A DNA stretch of 64,000 nt from Streptomyces parvus (GTDB lineage: Bacteria; Actinomycetota; Actinomycetes; Streptomycetales; Streptomycetaceae), in assembly GCF_014648875.1 (NCBI RefSeq), contig NZ_BMRY01000009.1, forward strand, positions 248,001 to 312,000, written 5' to 3'. The translations under genes were made by a program, and so were the position numbers. Below are positions 44,404-53,387 of this stretch, in pieces. Below the pieces are notes generated by a model. It was given only the letters and a program-made list of their open reading frames with translations, did not search any database and was not told where the DNA came from. Position 1 is the stretch's first letter, and each line of letters starts with the position of its first letter.

Positions 44404-45642
44404 ATGCCGGCCAAGCGCCGACTCTTCGTTTCGTGTATCGCGGCGCTTGCTCTCAGCCTCCTGGCGGGTGGCGGCATCGCTGGCCAGTCGCCTCCGGGCA
44501 CCGATTCCGTCGACGGCGCGGCCCCCGGCGGGCCGAGGGCGGGGAGCGCTACGGCGCACGGGGCGTATCTGGACTACGGGCCCGAAGGGGTCAGCCGGAT
44601 GGCCGAGTTCTCGCGCTGGCTGGACGGGGCGGAGCTGCGGGTGGGGCACACGTATCTGCCGGGCGATCTGTGGGTGAACATCGAGGGCTCCCCCGATTTC
44701 CTCGACTCCTGGGCGGAGTGGAGACGGGCGGACCCGGACCGGATGTTCGTCCTGAACGTACCGATGCTGGAGCGCAACGAGGAGCGGGTCCCGGACGGCG
44801 AGGTCCGCACCCTGCTCCGGGCGGGTGCGGCGGGCGACTACGACCAGCACTTCACCCGGCTGGCGGAACGCCTGGTGGAGCTCGGCGTTCCGGACACCGT
44901 GATCGTGCTCGGCTGGGAGATGAACGGCACCACGTACACGCACCGGTGCGGCCCGGATCCCACGTCCTGGAAGGCGTACTGGGAGCGGATCGTCTCGGCG
45001 ATGCGCGCGGTGCCCGGTCAGGAGTTCCGCTTCGACTTCACCCCGAGCCGGGGGCGGGACGCGGTGCCGTGGACCGAGTGCTACCCGGGCGACGACGTCG
45101 TCGACATCATCGGGATGGACTCCTACGACCAGCCTCCCGGTGAGACCTTCGACGACCAGATCACCGACCCGTACGGGCTCCAGAAACACGTCGACTTCGC
45201 CGCGGAGCGCGGCAAGCCGATCTCGTTCCCGGAGTGGGGGCTCTTCCGCAACGGCGACAACCCCGAGTACATGCGGCGGATGCTGGAGTGGATCGACCGG
45301 CACGAGCCGCTCTACCAGACGGTCACGGACTACTGCCCGCACGGTGTCTGGCAGTGCGGGAGCAATCCGCGGTCCTCGGAGGTGTTCCGGACGATGATGA
45401 CCGAGATGGCCGCGCCCGCCGAGCCCTCCCCCAGCCCGACGCCGACACCCACCCCCACTCCGGCGGACCCGAGTCCGTCGCCGACCGTCCCGCCGTCCGG
45501 CCTGCCCTCCCCGCCCGTGTCCCCCTCGCCCACGTCGCCGGGGGCCGGTACTCCGCCCGGTCGCCGGTGGTGCGTCACCCTGCCGTCCGCCGAGTGGCTG
45601 GGGCCGTGGCTGCCGGAGCGCGAGATCTGCTTCCGCTACTGA
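44404..45642 (+). CDS. Secreted GH26-like glycoside hydrolase with Pro/Ser/Thr-rich linker
   Basis: A 412-residue protein. A signal peptide (about 1-28) is followed by a GH26-type barrel with catalytic Glu172 in WEMNGTTYTH and Glu277 in FPEWGL. After about residue 340 a Pro/Ser/Thr-rich linker (PSPSPTPTPTPTP) leads to a short C-terminal module with two Cys. GH26 enzymes include mannanases and some that cut exopolysaccharide. GGAGGA lies 5 bases before the ATG. The nearby EPS operon makes an EPS-trimming role possible, but this is inference. Confidence 0.88.
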   Translation: MPAKRRLFVSCIAALALSLLAGGGIAGQSPPGTDSVDGAAPGGPRAGSATAHGAYLDYGPEGVSRMAEFSRWLDGAELRVGHTYLPGDLWVNIEGSPDFLDSWAEWRRADPDRMFVLNVPMLERNEERVPDGEVRTLLRAGAAGDYDQHFTRLAERLVELGVPDTVIVLGWEMNGTTYTHRCGPDPTSWKAYWERIVSAMRAVPGQEFRFDFTPSRGRDAVPWTECYPGDDVVDIIGMDSYDQPPGETFDDQITDPYGLQKHVDFAAERGKPISFPEWGLFRNGDNPEYMRRMLEWIDRHEPLYQTVTDYCPHGVWQCGSNPRSSEVFRTMMTEMAAPAEPSPSPTPTPTPTPADPSPSPTVPPSGLPSPPVSPSPTSPGAGTPPGRRWCVTLPSAEWLGPWLPEREICFRY

Positions 45643-45656
45643 CCCCGGGCATGGAA

Positions 45657-45691
45657 ACGGCTCCGGCCCGCCGGTCGGGGGCCGGAGCCGT
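45657..45691. terminator. Terminator after the GH26-like gene
   Basis: ACGGCTCCGGCCC...GGGCCGGAGCCGT hairpin, 13-base stem with 9-base loop, shortly after the stop codon. Confidence 0.85.
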
Positions 45692-45879
45692 CCACCCACA
45701 CGGGTCCAGCGCGGGGGCAGGGGGACGAGCAACCGCTTGTCACCCCACCAACGCGGGCACGTCCCGCTCCGTCACGCCGCCGAACGAGGGACGGCTCGCG
45801 CGTGTCCCGGTCACGCCGCACCGGGCGCGGTCCGGGGCGACGCGCGACCATGGAAACCTACAGAGGGTGGTGAGGTGCA

Positions 45880-48345
45880 ATGGCATCCGCCGATGAGGGC
45901 TTCCCGGCGGAGCCCGGCCCGCTGCCCTCCGGGGACGGGCGGGGACCGGTTCGCATGGCCGACGACGCGGCCGCGGTGGTCGCCGGGGACGGCACGGTCA
46001 TCGGCTGGACCCGCGGGGCCGAGGCGCTGCTCGGGTATCCGACGGCCGAGGTGGTCGGCCGGTCCGCCGCCCACCTGCTGTCCGGCCCGCCGGACCCCCG
46101 CCGGACGGCCGCGGTGGCCGCGCGCTGCCGGACCGGGTCGGCGTGGAGCGGACTGGTCTCCCTGCGGGGCCGCGACGGCCGGTCCCTGGACATCGATGTG
46201 CGGGTCACCGCCTCGTTCCGGATCGCCGGGCAGGAGGTATTCCTGGTGTCCGGGCGGGAGCTCACCCCGCACTGGACGATGAGCGGGTCCGTGCTGGACG
46301 ACTTCATGTCCCGGTCCCCCGTCGGGATGGCCGTGCTCGACCCCGGTCTGCGCTACCTCTGGCTCAACGACACCCTGGAGCGGTTCGGCGGCGTACCGCG
46401 CGAGCAGCGTCTGGGGCGCCGGCCGGGCGACGTGCTGCCGACGGCCCTGGCGGCGCCCATCGAGCGGCTGATGCGGCAGGTCCTGTCGACGGGCGAGGCC
46501 GTCACGGACTACGAGTACCTGGGGTGGAGCTGGGCCGATCCGCACCGCCGACGGGCGTACGCGAGCTCGTTCTTCCCGCTGGCCGACGCCCAGGACCGGC
46601 GGATCGGCGTCGGCTACATGGTCCGCGACGTCACCGACCGGTGGAACGCGCGTCGGCTGCTCGCGCTGGTCAACGAGGCCGGGGCGAGCATCGGCTCCAC
46701 CCTGGACGTACAGCGTACGGCGCAGGAGCTCGCCGACTTCGCGGTGCCCCGGTTCGCGGACTTCGTCTTCGTCGACCTGCTGGAGAACCCGTTCGGCGGT
46801 GACCGGCCCGGGTCGGCCACACCCGCCGAGGGCGAGCGGCCCGCCATGCGCCGGGCTGGCATGAGCTCGGTGCGCGAGGGCTGCCCGGAGGCGGTCGTCC
46901 GGGTCGGGGACGCGGTGGACTTCGTGCCACCTCCGCACGACGCGCACTTCCTGTTGGCGGGCGCCCCCGTGCTGCTGCCGGTGCTCGACCCCGACAGTCA
47001 CGGGTGGACGGTGGAGCACCCGGCGCGGGCCGCCCGGATCCGGGAGTTCGGGCTGCACTCGTTGATCTCCGTACCGATGCGGGCCCGCGACACCGTGCTG
47101 GGGCTGACCACCTTCATGCGGTCGCAGAATCCGGTGCCGTTCGACGAGGACGACGTGGCGCCCGCCCGGGAGCTCGTGGCACGGGCCGCCGTGTGCGTGG
47201 ACAACGCCCGCCGCTACACCCGGGAGCACACCGCGGCTCTCGTGCTCCAGCGGAGCCTGCTGCCGCAGACGCTGCGCGGCGGAACAGCACTGGACGTGGC
47301 GTGGTCGTACCTCCCCGCGGACGCGAAGGACGGGGTCGGCGGGGACTGGTTCGACGTGATCCCGCTGTCCGGAGCCCGGGTAGGCCTGGTCATCGGCGAC
47401 GTCGTCGGGCACGGCATCGGGGCCGCCGCGACCATGGGCCGGCTGCGTACCGCCGTACAGACCCTTGCCGACATGGATCTGCCGCCGGACGAACTGCTGG
47501 CCCGCCTGGACGATCTCGTCCTGCGGCTCAGCGAGGAGGAGCGCGCGGGGGGTCCGGCGGAGCGGGGCGGCTCGACGGTGGTCGGGGCGACCTGTCTGTA
47601 CGCCGTCTACGACCCGACGAGCGGCTGCTGCACCATGGCGCGGGCGGGCCACCCCCCGCCGGTGATCGTCACGCCGGACGGGGCGGTCACCTTCCCGGAC
47701 CTTCCCTCCGGGCCGCCGCTCGGGCTCGGCGGGCTGCCCTTCGAGTCGCTGGAGGTGGTCCTGCCCGAAGGAAGCCTCCTCGGCCTCTACACGGACGGCC
47801 TCATCGAGGGGACCGACAGGGACGTCGAAAGCGGCATGGAGCGGCTGGGCCGGGAGGTGTCCCGGGGCGGACTGCCGCTGGAGGACCTGTGCCCGGCGGT
47901 GGTGAAGGAACTGCTGCCCGTCCCGCAGCCGGACGACATCGCGCTGCTCCTCGCCCGGACGCATGTCCTGAGCCCGGAGCACCTGGTGTCGTGGGACGTC
48001 CCCGTCGACCCCGCGGCGGTCGGGGAGACCCGGGCGAAGGTCTCGCGCCAGCTGGAGGCGTGGGGGCTGGAGGAGCTGTCGATGACGACGGAGCTGATCG
48101 TCAGCGAGCTGGTGACCAACGCGATCCGGTACGCCTCCGGGCCGGTACGGCTGCGGCTGCTGTTCCAGGCGGCGCTGACCTGCGAGGTGTCCGACGCCAG
48201 CAACACCTCGCCGCGGCTGCGGCACGCCAGGACGACGGACGAGGGAGGGCGGGGCCTGTTCCTCGTCGCGCAGCTCGCCCATCGGTGGGGCACGCGCTAT
48301 ACGCCTCAGGGGAAGATCATCTGGGCGGAGCAGCCGATTCCCTGA
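45880..48345 (+). CDS. PAS-PAS-GAF-PP2C(SpoIIE)-HATPase regulatory protein
   Basis: An 821-residue signalling protein. Two PAS domains (about 28-115 and 140-265) and a GAF domain (about 265-440) precede a SpoIIE-type PP2C phosphatase (about 450-670; GGDWFDVIPLSGARVGLVIGDVVGHG, GLYTDGLIEG). The C-terminus is an RsbW-like histidine-kinase ATPase (about 695-815; ELVTNAIRYA, GGRGLFLV). Such proteins control anti-anti-sigma factor phosphorylation in Streptomyces. GAGGTG precedes the start. Its 3' end overlaps the convergent ABC gene by 29 bases. Confidence 0.93.
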   Translation: MASADEGFPAEPGPLPSGDGRGPVRMADDAAAVVAGDGTVIGWTRGAEALLGYPTAEVVGRSAAHLLSGPPDPRRTAAVAARCRTGSAWSGLVSLRGRDGRSLDIDVRVTASFRIAGQEVFLVSGRELTPHWTMSGSVLDDFMSRSPVGMAVLDPGLRYLWLNDTLERFGGVPREQRLGRRPGDVLPTALAAPIERLMRQVLSTGEAVTDYEYLGWSWADPHRRRAYASSFFPLADAQDRRIGVGYMVRDVTDRWNARRLLALVNEAGASIGSTLDVQRTAQELADFAVPRFADFVFVDLLENPFGGDRPGSATPAEGERPAMRRAGMSSVREGCPEAVVRVGDAVDFVPPPHDAHFLLAGAPVLLPVLDPDSHGWTVEHPARAARIREFGLHSLISVPMRARDTVLGLTTFMRSQNPVPFDEDDVAPARELVARAAVCVDNARRYTREHTAALVLQRSLLPQTLRGGTALDVAWSYLPADAKDGVGGDWFDVIPLSGARVGLVIGDVVGHGIGAAATMGRLRTAVQTLADMDLPPDELLARLDDLVLRLSEEERAGGPAERGGSTVVGATCLYAVYDPTSGCCTMARAGHPPPVIVTPDGAVTFPDLPSGPPLGLGGLPFESLEVVLPEGSLLGLYTDGLIEGTDRDVESGMERLGREVSRGGLPLEDLCPAVVKELLPVPQPDDIALLLARTHVLSPEHLVSWDVPVDPAAVGETRAKVSRQLEAWGLEELSMTTELIVSELVTNAIRYASGPVRLRLLFQAALTCEVSDASNTSPRLRHARTTDEGGRGLFLVAQLAHRWGTRYTPQGKIIWAEQPIP

Positions 48346-50167
48346 GCCCCGCGTCCGGCGACTGCTCGCGGGCGAAGAGGCGGGTCAGTGGACCGTCGGC
48401 CCGGATCAGCTCGTCCCAGGTGCCCTCCTCGACGATGCGCCCGCCGTCCAGGACGGCGATCCGGTCGGCCCTGCGGACGGTGGCCGGGCGGTGGGCGATC
48501 ACCAGGGTCGCCCGGGTGGCGGAGTCGGCCGCGAGTGCCCGGGCCAGTTCCGCGTCGCCCCGGTGGTCCAGGTGGGCGGTCGTCTCGTCCAGGACGAGGA
48601 CGCGCGGGCCGCTCAGCAGACCCCGGGCCAGGGCCACCCGGGCGCGCTGACCGCCGGAGAGGGTCGCGCCGCGCTCGCCGACGGCGGTGTCAAGACCGTC
48701 GGGCAGGGCGTCGGCAACGGTGTCGACGCCGCAGATCCGGGCCACCGCGTCCAGCTCGTCCGCCGTCGCGTCGGGGGCGCCGAGGCGGAGGTTCTCGGCG
48801 AGCGTGCCGTGGAAGAGCGGGGCCTCCTGCCCCACGACGGACACGGCGGCGCGCAGGTCGTCCTCGGCGAGGTCCCGCAGGTCGACGGGGTGGGCCGGGG
48901 CGGAGGGCACGAGTTCCACGGTGCCTTCGGCCGGGTCCCAGTAGCGGGCCAGGAGGTGGGCGCAGGTCGACTTGCCGGCCCCGGACGCTCCGACGAGGGC
49001 CACGGTCTCCCCCGGCCGGACGGTGAGGTCGACGCCGTCCAGCACGGCCGCTCCGCCGTAGCCGAACCGTACGCCGCGCAGCCGCAGGCCGAGCGGGCCG
49101 GGCGGTACGGGGCGGGGGTCGGTGGCGGCGGGCGCTCCCGCAGGGGCGTGCACGGCGGCCCGGACCCGGGCCGCGGCGGCGCGCAGACCACCCGCCCTGC
49201 CGAGCGCGGCCGCCGATTCGGCGACCGGGGCCAGGGCGCCCAGGGCGAGGGCCATGGCGGCCGGGGCCCATGCCCCGTCGAGGCGTCCGGCGGACGCGGC
49301 GTCGGCGGCGGCCGCCACGACCCCGATGACGGCGGCGACGACCAGCAGGTCGCGGGCCGCGCCCGCACCGGTCTCCCACGACTGTTCGGCGCGCTGGGCG
49401 CGGGCGAGGCGCCGCCCGGCGGACCGGAGCCGGGCCCGCCTGCGGTTCAGCGACCCCGTCATCAGGAGCTCGCGCAGTCCGTCGACGCTCTCCACGGTCT
49501 CCGACGACAGCTCGGCGAGCGCGCTCCGGGTGCGGTGCCCGCGTTCGGCCCGTCCGCGCGCCTCGATCAGCGGCGACCAGACCAGGAGGAGGGCGGCGGG
49601 TACGACGGCGAGCAGCAGCCAGGGCCCGAGGGCTGCCAGCAGGGCCGCCGACACCGTGAAGACCACGCCGGAGGCGAGGAGTTGGGCGATGGCGTGGGCG
49701 TAGAAGAACTCCAGTGCCTCGACGTCCCCGAGCGCGGTGGCCGCGAGGTCGCCGCTGCGCCGGCCCGCGATCCGGGCGGGGGCGCTGCGGGCCAGTCCGT
49801 CGAAGACCCGCACGCGCAGTCCGGCCAGGACCCGGTAGGCGAGGTCGTGCGAGAGGTCCATCTCGCGCCAGGTGGCCAGCGCCCGGAGGAGGACGAGCCC
49901 GATCAGGACGGCGACGGTCCCGGGGGCGGGCGGGCGGTGCTCGATGACGGCGGTGCCCACGGTGTGCGCGGCGAGGGTGACCAGGGCCACCAGGGCGGCC
50001 TGGTCGACGAGGGCGGCCAGGCAGGTGCGGAGCACGGTGGCGCGGTGCGCGCCGAGGACCGGGAGGAGGGAACGCAGGGCGCCGGTCGGGGCCGAGTCAG
50101 GGGACCTGTAAGTGGGCGGGGCAAGGGACGGTGCCTGGGCCGGGTCCGGAGCCTGGGTCGGGGTCAT
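48317..50167 (-). CDS. ABC half-transporter, TMD-NBD, second of the RiPP cluster 2 pair
   Basis: A 616-residue ABC exporter-fold protein. After a Pro-rich N-terminus come six membrane helices (to about residue 320), then Walker A (GASGAGKST), LSGGQRAR and Walker B (RVLVLDETTAHLD). GTG or ATG overlap (ATGA) couples it to the preceding half-transporter; the two probably form a heterodimer like YbtPQ, IrtAB or CydDC. In the first two the pair imports metallophores despite its exporter fold, while others export. Direction is therefore open here. Last gene of the long minus-strand array. Confidence 0.88.
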   Translation of the reverse strand: MTPTQAPDPAQAPSLAPPTYRSPDSAPTGALRSLLPVLGAHRATVLRTCLAALVDQAALVALVTLAAHTVGTAVIEHRPPAPGTVAVLIGLVLLRALATWREMDLSHDLAYRVLAGLRVRVFDGLARSAPARIAGRRSGDLAATALGDVEALEFFYAHAIAQLLASGVVFTVSAALLAALGPWLLLAVVPAALLLVWSPLIEARGRAERGHRTRSALAELSSETVESVDGLRELLMTGSLNRRRARLRSAGRRLARAQRAEQSWETGAGAARDLLVVAAVIGVVAAAADAASAGRLDGAWAPAAMALALGALAPVAESAAALGRAGGLRAAAARVRAAVHAPAGAPAATDPRPVPPGPLGLRLRGVRFGYGGAAVLDGVDLTVRPGETVALVGASGAGKSTCAHLLARYWDPAEGTVELVPSAPAHPVDLRDLAEDDLRAAVSVVGQEAPLFHGTLAENLRLGAPDATADELDAVARICGVDTVADALPDGLDTAVGERGATLSGGQRARVALARGLLSGPRVLVLDETTAHLDHRGDAELARALAADSATRATLVIAHRPATVRRADRIAVLDGGRIVEEGTWDELIRADGPLTRLFAREQSPDAGLRESAAPPR

Positions 50168-51903
50168 GCGGCGCGCTCTTCCTCTGCGGTGTGTCCGGCC
50201 GCGACGAGCGAGGCGTAGACGCCGCCGCCCGCGAGCAGGGTGGTGTGATCGCCCGTCGCGGCCACACGGCCCGCGTCGAGGACGACGATGTGGTCGGCGT
50301 GGCGGACCGCGTCGAGCCGGTGGGCGACGACGACGCAGGTGCGGCCGCGGCCGGCCGTCGCCAGTGCCCGGACGATCCGGGCCTGACCGCGTTCGTCGAC
50401 GGCGCTGGTGGCCTCGTCGAGGATCAGGACCGGGGCGTCGGCGAGCAACGCGCGTGCCAGGGCGAGCCGTTGGCGCTGTCCGCCGGAGAGCGTGGCGCCT
50501 CGTTCACCGACGAGCGTGGCGTACCCGTCCGGCAGCCGGGCGATCTCCTCGTCGATCCCGGCGGTGCGGGCGGCGGCGCGCAGTTGTCCGTCCGTGGCGG
50601 ACGGGCGGGCTATGCGGAGGTTCTCGGCGATCGTGGCGTGGAAGAGGTAGGTCTCCTGCGAGACGACGGCGATGCCCCGGCGCAGCGAGGCGAGGGTGTA
50701 CGCGGCGGTGTCCGTGCCGGACACGGTGACGCGGCCACCGTCCGGGTCCCGCTGCCGCAGCAGGAGGCTCAGCACGGTCGACTTGCCCGCGCCGGACGGG
50801 CCGACGACGGCGGTCGTGCGCCCGGCGGGGGCCGTGAAGGACACGCCGTCGAGGGCGGGCCGGGCACCCCCGGGGTGGGTGAAGTGCACGTCCTGGAAGC
50901 GGATTTCGGGCGCGCTCTCCCAGGCTGCGGTCACGGTGCCCCGGTCCGGGACGGCGGCCTCGGCGGTCCGCAGGGCGGCGATGCCGTCGGCCGCCGACAC
51001 CCCGAGGTAGCCCGCGTGCCATTCGCGGGAGAGGTCGCGGACGGGGCGGAAGCATTCGGAGGCGAGCAGCAGCAGGAGGTAGGTGCCGGTGGCGGCGGTG
51101 CGGCCGGTGGCGGCCGAGGAGCACGCCACGAGGACGGCGGCGACCGTGCCGCCCTGGACGGCCAGGTCGGTGAGGCCGGTGTCGACGAGCGAGACCCGCA
51201 GTTTGGCGACGGTGCTCCGGTGCAGGGCGGTCGACCGCCGCTCCAGCCGTTCCCGTACGCGGCCCACGGCACCGGCGTTGCGCAGCGTCGGCATCCCCTG
51301 GAGGGCTTCCAGGTAGTCGGCGGCGAGGGCTTCGTAGGTGTCCCAGTGTTCCTTGCCGCGTCGCGCCAGCAGCCGGTCCCACGCGCGCGGCCCGAAGAGG
51401 GCGAGCAGCAGGGCGGGCGCGAGGGCGAGGGCCGCGTACGGCTCGACGAGAGCGACGGCGACGAGCAGCAGCGGCGGTACGGCGGCGGTGATGAGGAGTT
51501 GGGGCAGATAGCGCGAGAGGTACGCGTCGACGCCCTCGACCCCGTCCACCAGCGTGGCCCGTACGGCTCCGGCCCGCGCACCGGTGATCGCGGTGGGGCC
51601 GAGCGCGCCGAGCCGCTCCATCAGGGTGTCGCGCAGCCTCACCCGTACGGTGGCGCCGGCCGTGACGGCGGTCAGGCGCTGGGCGCGGCCGAGGGCGGCG
51701 CGGACCAGGACGACGGCGATCACGGCCGCGAGCAGGGGGGCGAGGGCGCCCGTCTCCCCCTGCGCGATCCGGGAGAGCACGAGGGCGAGGAGGACGGCCT
51801 GGGCGAGATGGGTTGCGGTGACCGCCGCGAGGAGTGCGGTGGCGAGGCCGAGCGGGCGCCGCGCGGTGCGCGCGGCGCGCAGGAGTTCGGGGTGGAGCAT
51901 CAT
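50164..51903 (-). CDS. ABC half-transporter, TMD-NBD, first of the RiPP cluster 2 pair
   Basis: A 579-residue ABC exporter-fold protein with six N-terminal membrane helices, Walker A (GPSGAGKST), LSGGQRQR and Walker B (VLILDEATSAVD). Its start ATG overlaps the stop of the SagB-like gene, so it is expressed with the biosynthetic genes. With its partner it is the likely secretion or recovery route of the cluster 2 peptide. An in-frame ATG one codon later (51900) is an equal alternative. Confidence 0.9.
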   Translation of the reverse strand: MMLHPELLRAARTARRPLGLATALLAAVTATHLAQAVLLALVLSRIAQGETGALAPLLAAVIAVVLVRAALGRAQRLTAVTAGATVRVRLRDTLMERLGALGPTAITGARAGAVRATLVDGVEGVDAYLSRYLPQLLITAAVPPLLLVAVALVEPYAALALAPALLLALFGPRAWDRLLARRGKEHWDTYEALAADYLEALQGMPTLRNAGAVGRVRERLERRSTALHRSTVAKLRVSLVDTGLTDLAVQGGTVAAVLVACSSAATGRTAATGTYLLLLLASECFRPVRDLSREWHAGYLGVSAADGIAALRTAEAAVPDRGTVTAAWESAPEIRFQDVHFTHPGGARPALDGVSFTAPAGRTTAVVGPSGAGKSTVLSLLLRQRDPDGGRVTVSGTDTAAYTLASLRRGIAVVSQETYLFHATIAENLRIARPSATDGQLRAAARTAGIDEEIARLPDGYATLVGERGATLSGGQRQRLALARALLADAPVLILDEATSAVDERGQARIVRALATAGRGRTCVVVAHRLDAVRHADHIVVLDAGRVAATGDHTTLLAGGGVYASLVAAGHTAEEERAA

Positions 51904-53387
51904 GGGCGTTCTTCCTCGCCGGACGAGGCCGCCGGGGCGGCGGATGCCGTGGGTGGGGTGGCTGGAGTGGCTTCGGTCGTGAGGGAGTCCGCTGCCGATG
52001 GGGGTGCGCCGAGGGCCAGCCCGTGCACGATCCAGTCGTGTCCGGGGGTGTCGCCGAACGCCGCGCCCAGGTCCGCCTGTTGCCAGGAGCCGACGGGGCG
52101 TGAGCGCAGGCCCAGTGCGGTGGCGTGCGCCTGGGCCGCGCCGGCCGCGTATCCGGCGACGAGGTGGCTGCTGCGGACGGTGGCGTGCGAGGCGTCGTCG
52201 GGGCAGCCGTGGGCCAGGAGCACCGCGCCCGAGGTCGCGATCCACTTCTGGCCCGCGGCCCAGTGGGCGAGGGTGGGGCGCGCGTCGCCCGCGGCACGGA
52301 CGTCGAGGCCCGGCCCGCCGGGTGCCGCTGCGTACAGGGCTGGGGCCGCATTGCCCACGGCCACGGTCCACGCGGGCCCGTCCGGCCGCACGTTCCCGGC
52401 GGTGGCCAGGATGCGGGACAGGAGCTCCTTGCCGGGCGGGCGGTGCAGATCCTCGGGAGGGGCGCTGCGGCGCGACTCCAGGGCCTCGTCGGTCACCTGA
52501 CCGGGGCGCGACGCCGGGTGCCAGGTGCCGCCGGGCCGCCCGGGTGCTTCGCCGATGTGGTGCAACAGGTGCCGTGCCGCGGCCAGTTCACGGGGTGGTG
52601 TGGTGTCGGCTCCTGGTCGTGGCATCGGGGCCGAGCCGCGGGGCAGCGCGGCCCAGGCTCTCAGCGGCGGCTCGATGCCGGACGGGCCGCCCGGGGGCGT
52701 CAACAGGAGTGCCGCGAGGGCCAGTTCCGGCTCGGTGCCCGGCCAGGCGTCCTGCCAGTCCGGGGCGTCGGGCAGTCCGGCGGCGGCGGACAGGAGGGAA
52801 CCGTCCGCGTCGAGGGAGACCAGCACATCGGTGGTCGTGGCCCCGGCCAGCGCGAGGGCGGCGGCGGCATGACCCGTGTCGAGCAGCAGCAGCGGCCAGG
52901 CCCGGTGACCGTAGTGCGCGACGGTCCGGGACGCGACGACGGCGAGCACGACGAGGGCGCCCGGGGGCACGCCGTCGGGGGCCGGGCCCCGCAGGTGGGC
53001 CCGGTGGGTGCGCGGGTCGTAGGCATAGCGCCCGGGCGGCAGCGAACAGCCCCGCCCGAGCAGGAGGTGGGCACGCACCGGGTGCAGGGCGCCCGCCGAG
53101 GGAACGGGTCGCAGCCGGCCCGGTGTGCCGACGGGCGCGGCCAGGGAGAGCCGCAGCACACGGTCCAGGTCGATCGCGTCCCCGAGTTCGCCGGCGTTCG
53201 CGGTCACGGGCGCGTTCCAGGGAAACGGTCGCTCCGGCGCGTACGGGGCGAGCCCCGGAACGCGTGGCGACCGGGCGTCCGCGAGTGCCGCGCGCAGGAG
53301 GTCCGGAGCGGCGGGCGGGACGGCAACCGCCCCACGAGCGGGCCCGGCGGGACGGTCCGGCGTGTCGGGCATGCTGGCGCGCTCCAT
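51900..53387 (-). CDS. SagB-type dehydrogenase with two nitroreductase-like domains, cluster 2
   Basis: A 495-residue protein made of two nitroreductase-fold halves: residues about 35-210 (LRPVPSAGALHPVRAHLLLG, AVVASRTVAHYGHRAWPLLLLDTGHAAAALALAG) and about 300-470 (GKELLSRILATAGNVRP, QKWIATSGAVLLAHG, SSHLVAGYAAGAAQAHATALGLRS). McbC/SagB-type enzymes use FMN to oxidise azolines to azoles. The duplicated layout is less common, and one half may be degenerate. The start codon lies inside the YcaO stop region (ATG at 53387). Confidence 0.85.
   Translation of the reverse strand: MERASMPDTPDRPAGPARGAVAVPPAAPDLLRAALADARSPRVPGLAPYAPERPFPWNAPVTANAGELGDAIDLDRVLRLSLAAPVGTPGRLRPVPSAGALHPVRAHLLLGRGCSLPPGRYAYDPRTHRAHLRGPAPDGVPPGALVVLAVVASRTVAHYGHRAWPLLLLDTGHAAAALALAGATTTDVLVSLDADGSLLSAAAGLPDAPDWQDAWPGTEPELALAALLLTPPGGPSGIEPPLRAWAALPRGSAPMPRPGADTTPPRELAAARHLLHHIGEAPGRPGGTWHPASRPGQVTDEALESRRSAPPEDLHRPPGKELLSRILATAGNVRPDGPAWTVAVGNAAPALYAAAPGGPGLDVRAAGDARPTLAHWAAGQKWIATSGAVLLAHGCPDDASHATVRSSHLVAGYAAGAAQAHATALGLRSRPVGSWQQADLGAAFGDTPGHDWIVHGLALGAPPSAADSLTTEATPATPPTASAAPAASSGEEERP

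Noticed and set aside
48317..51903. CydDC pair for cytochrome bd assembly
   Set aside because: No cydAB genes are adjacent and the pair is coupled to RiPP genes; a transport role in the RiPP system fits better.
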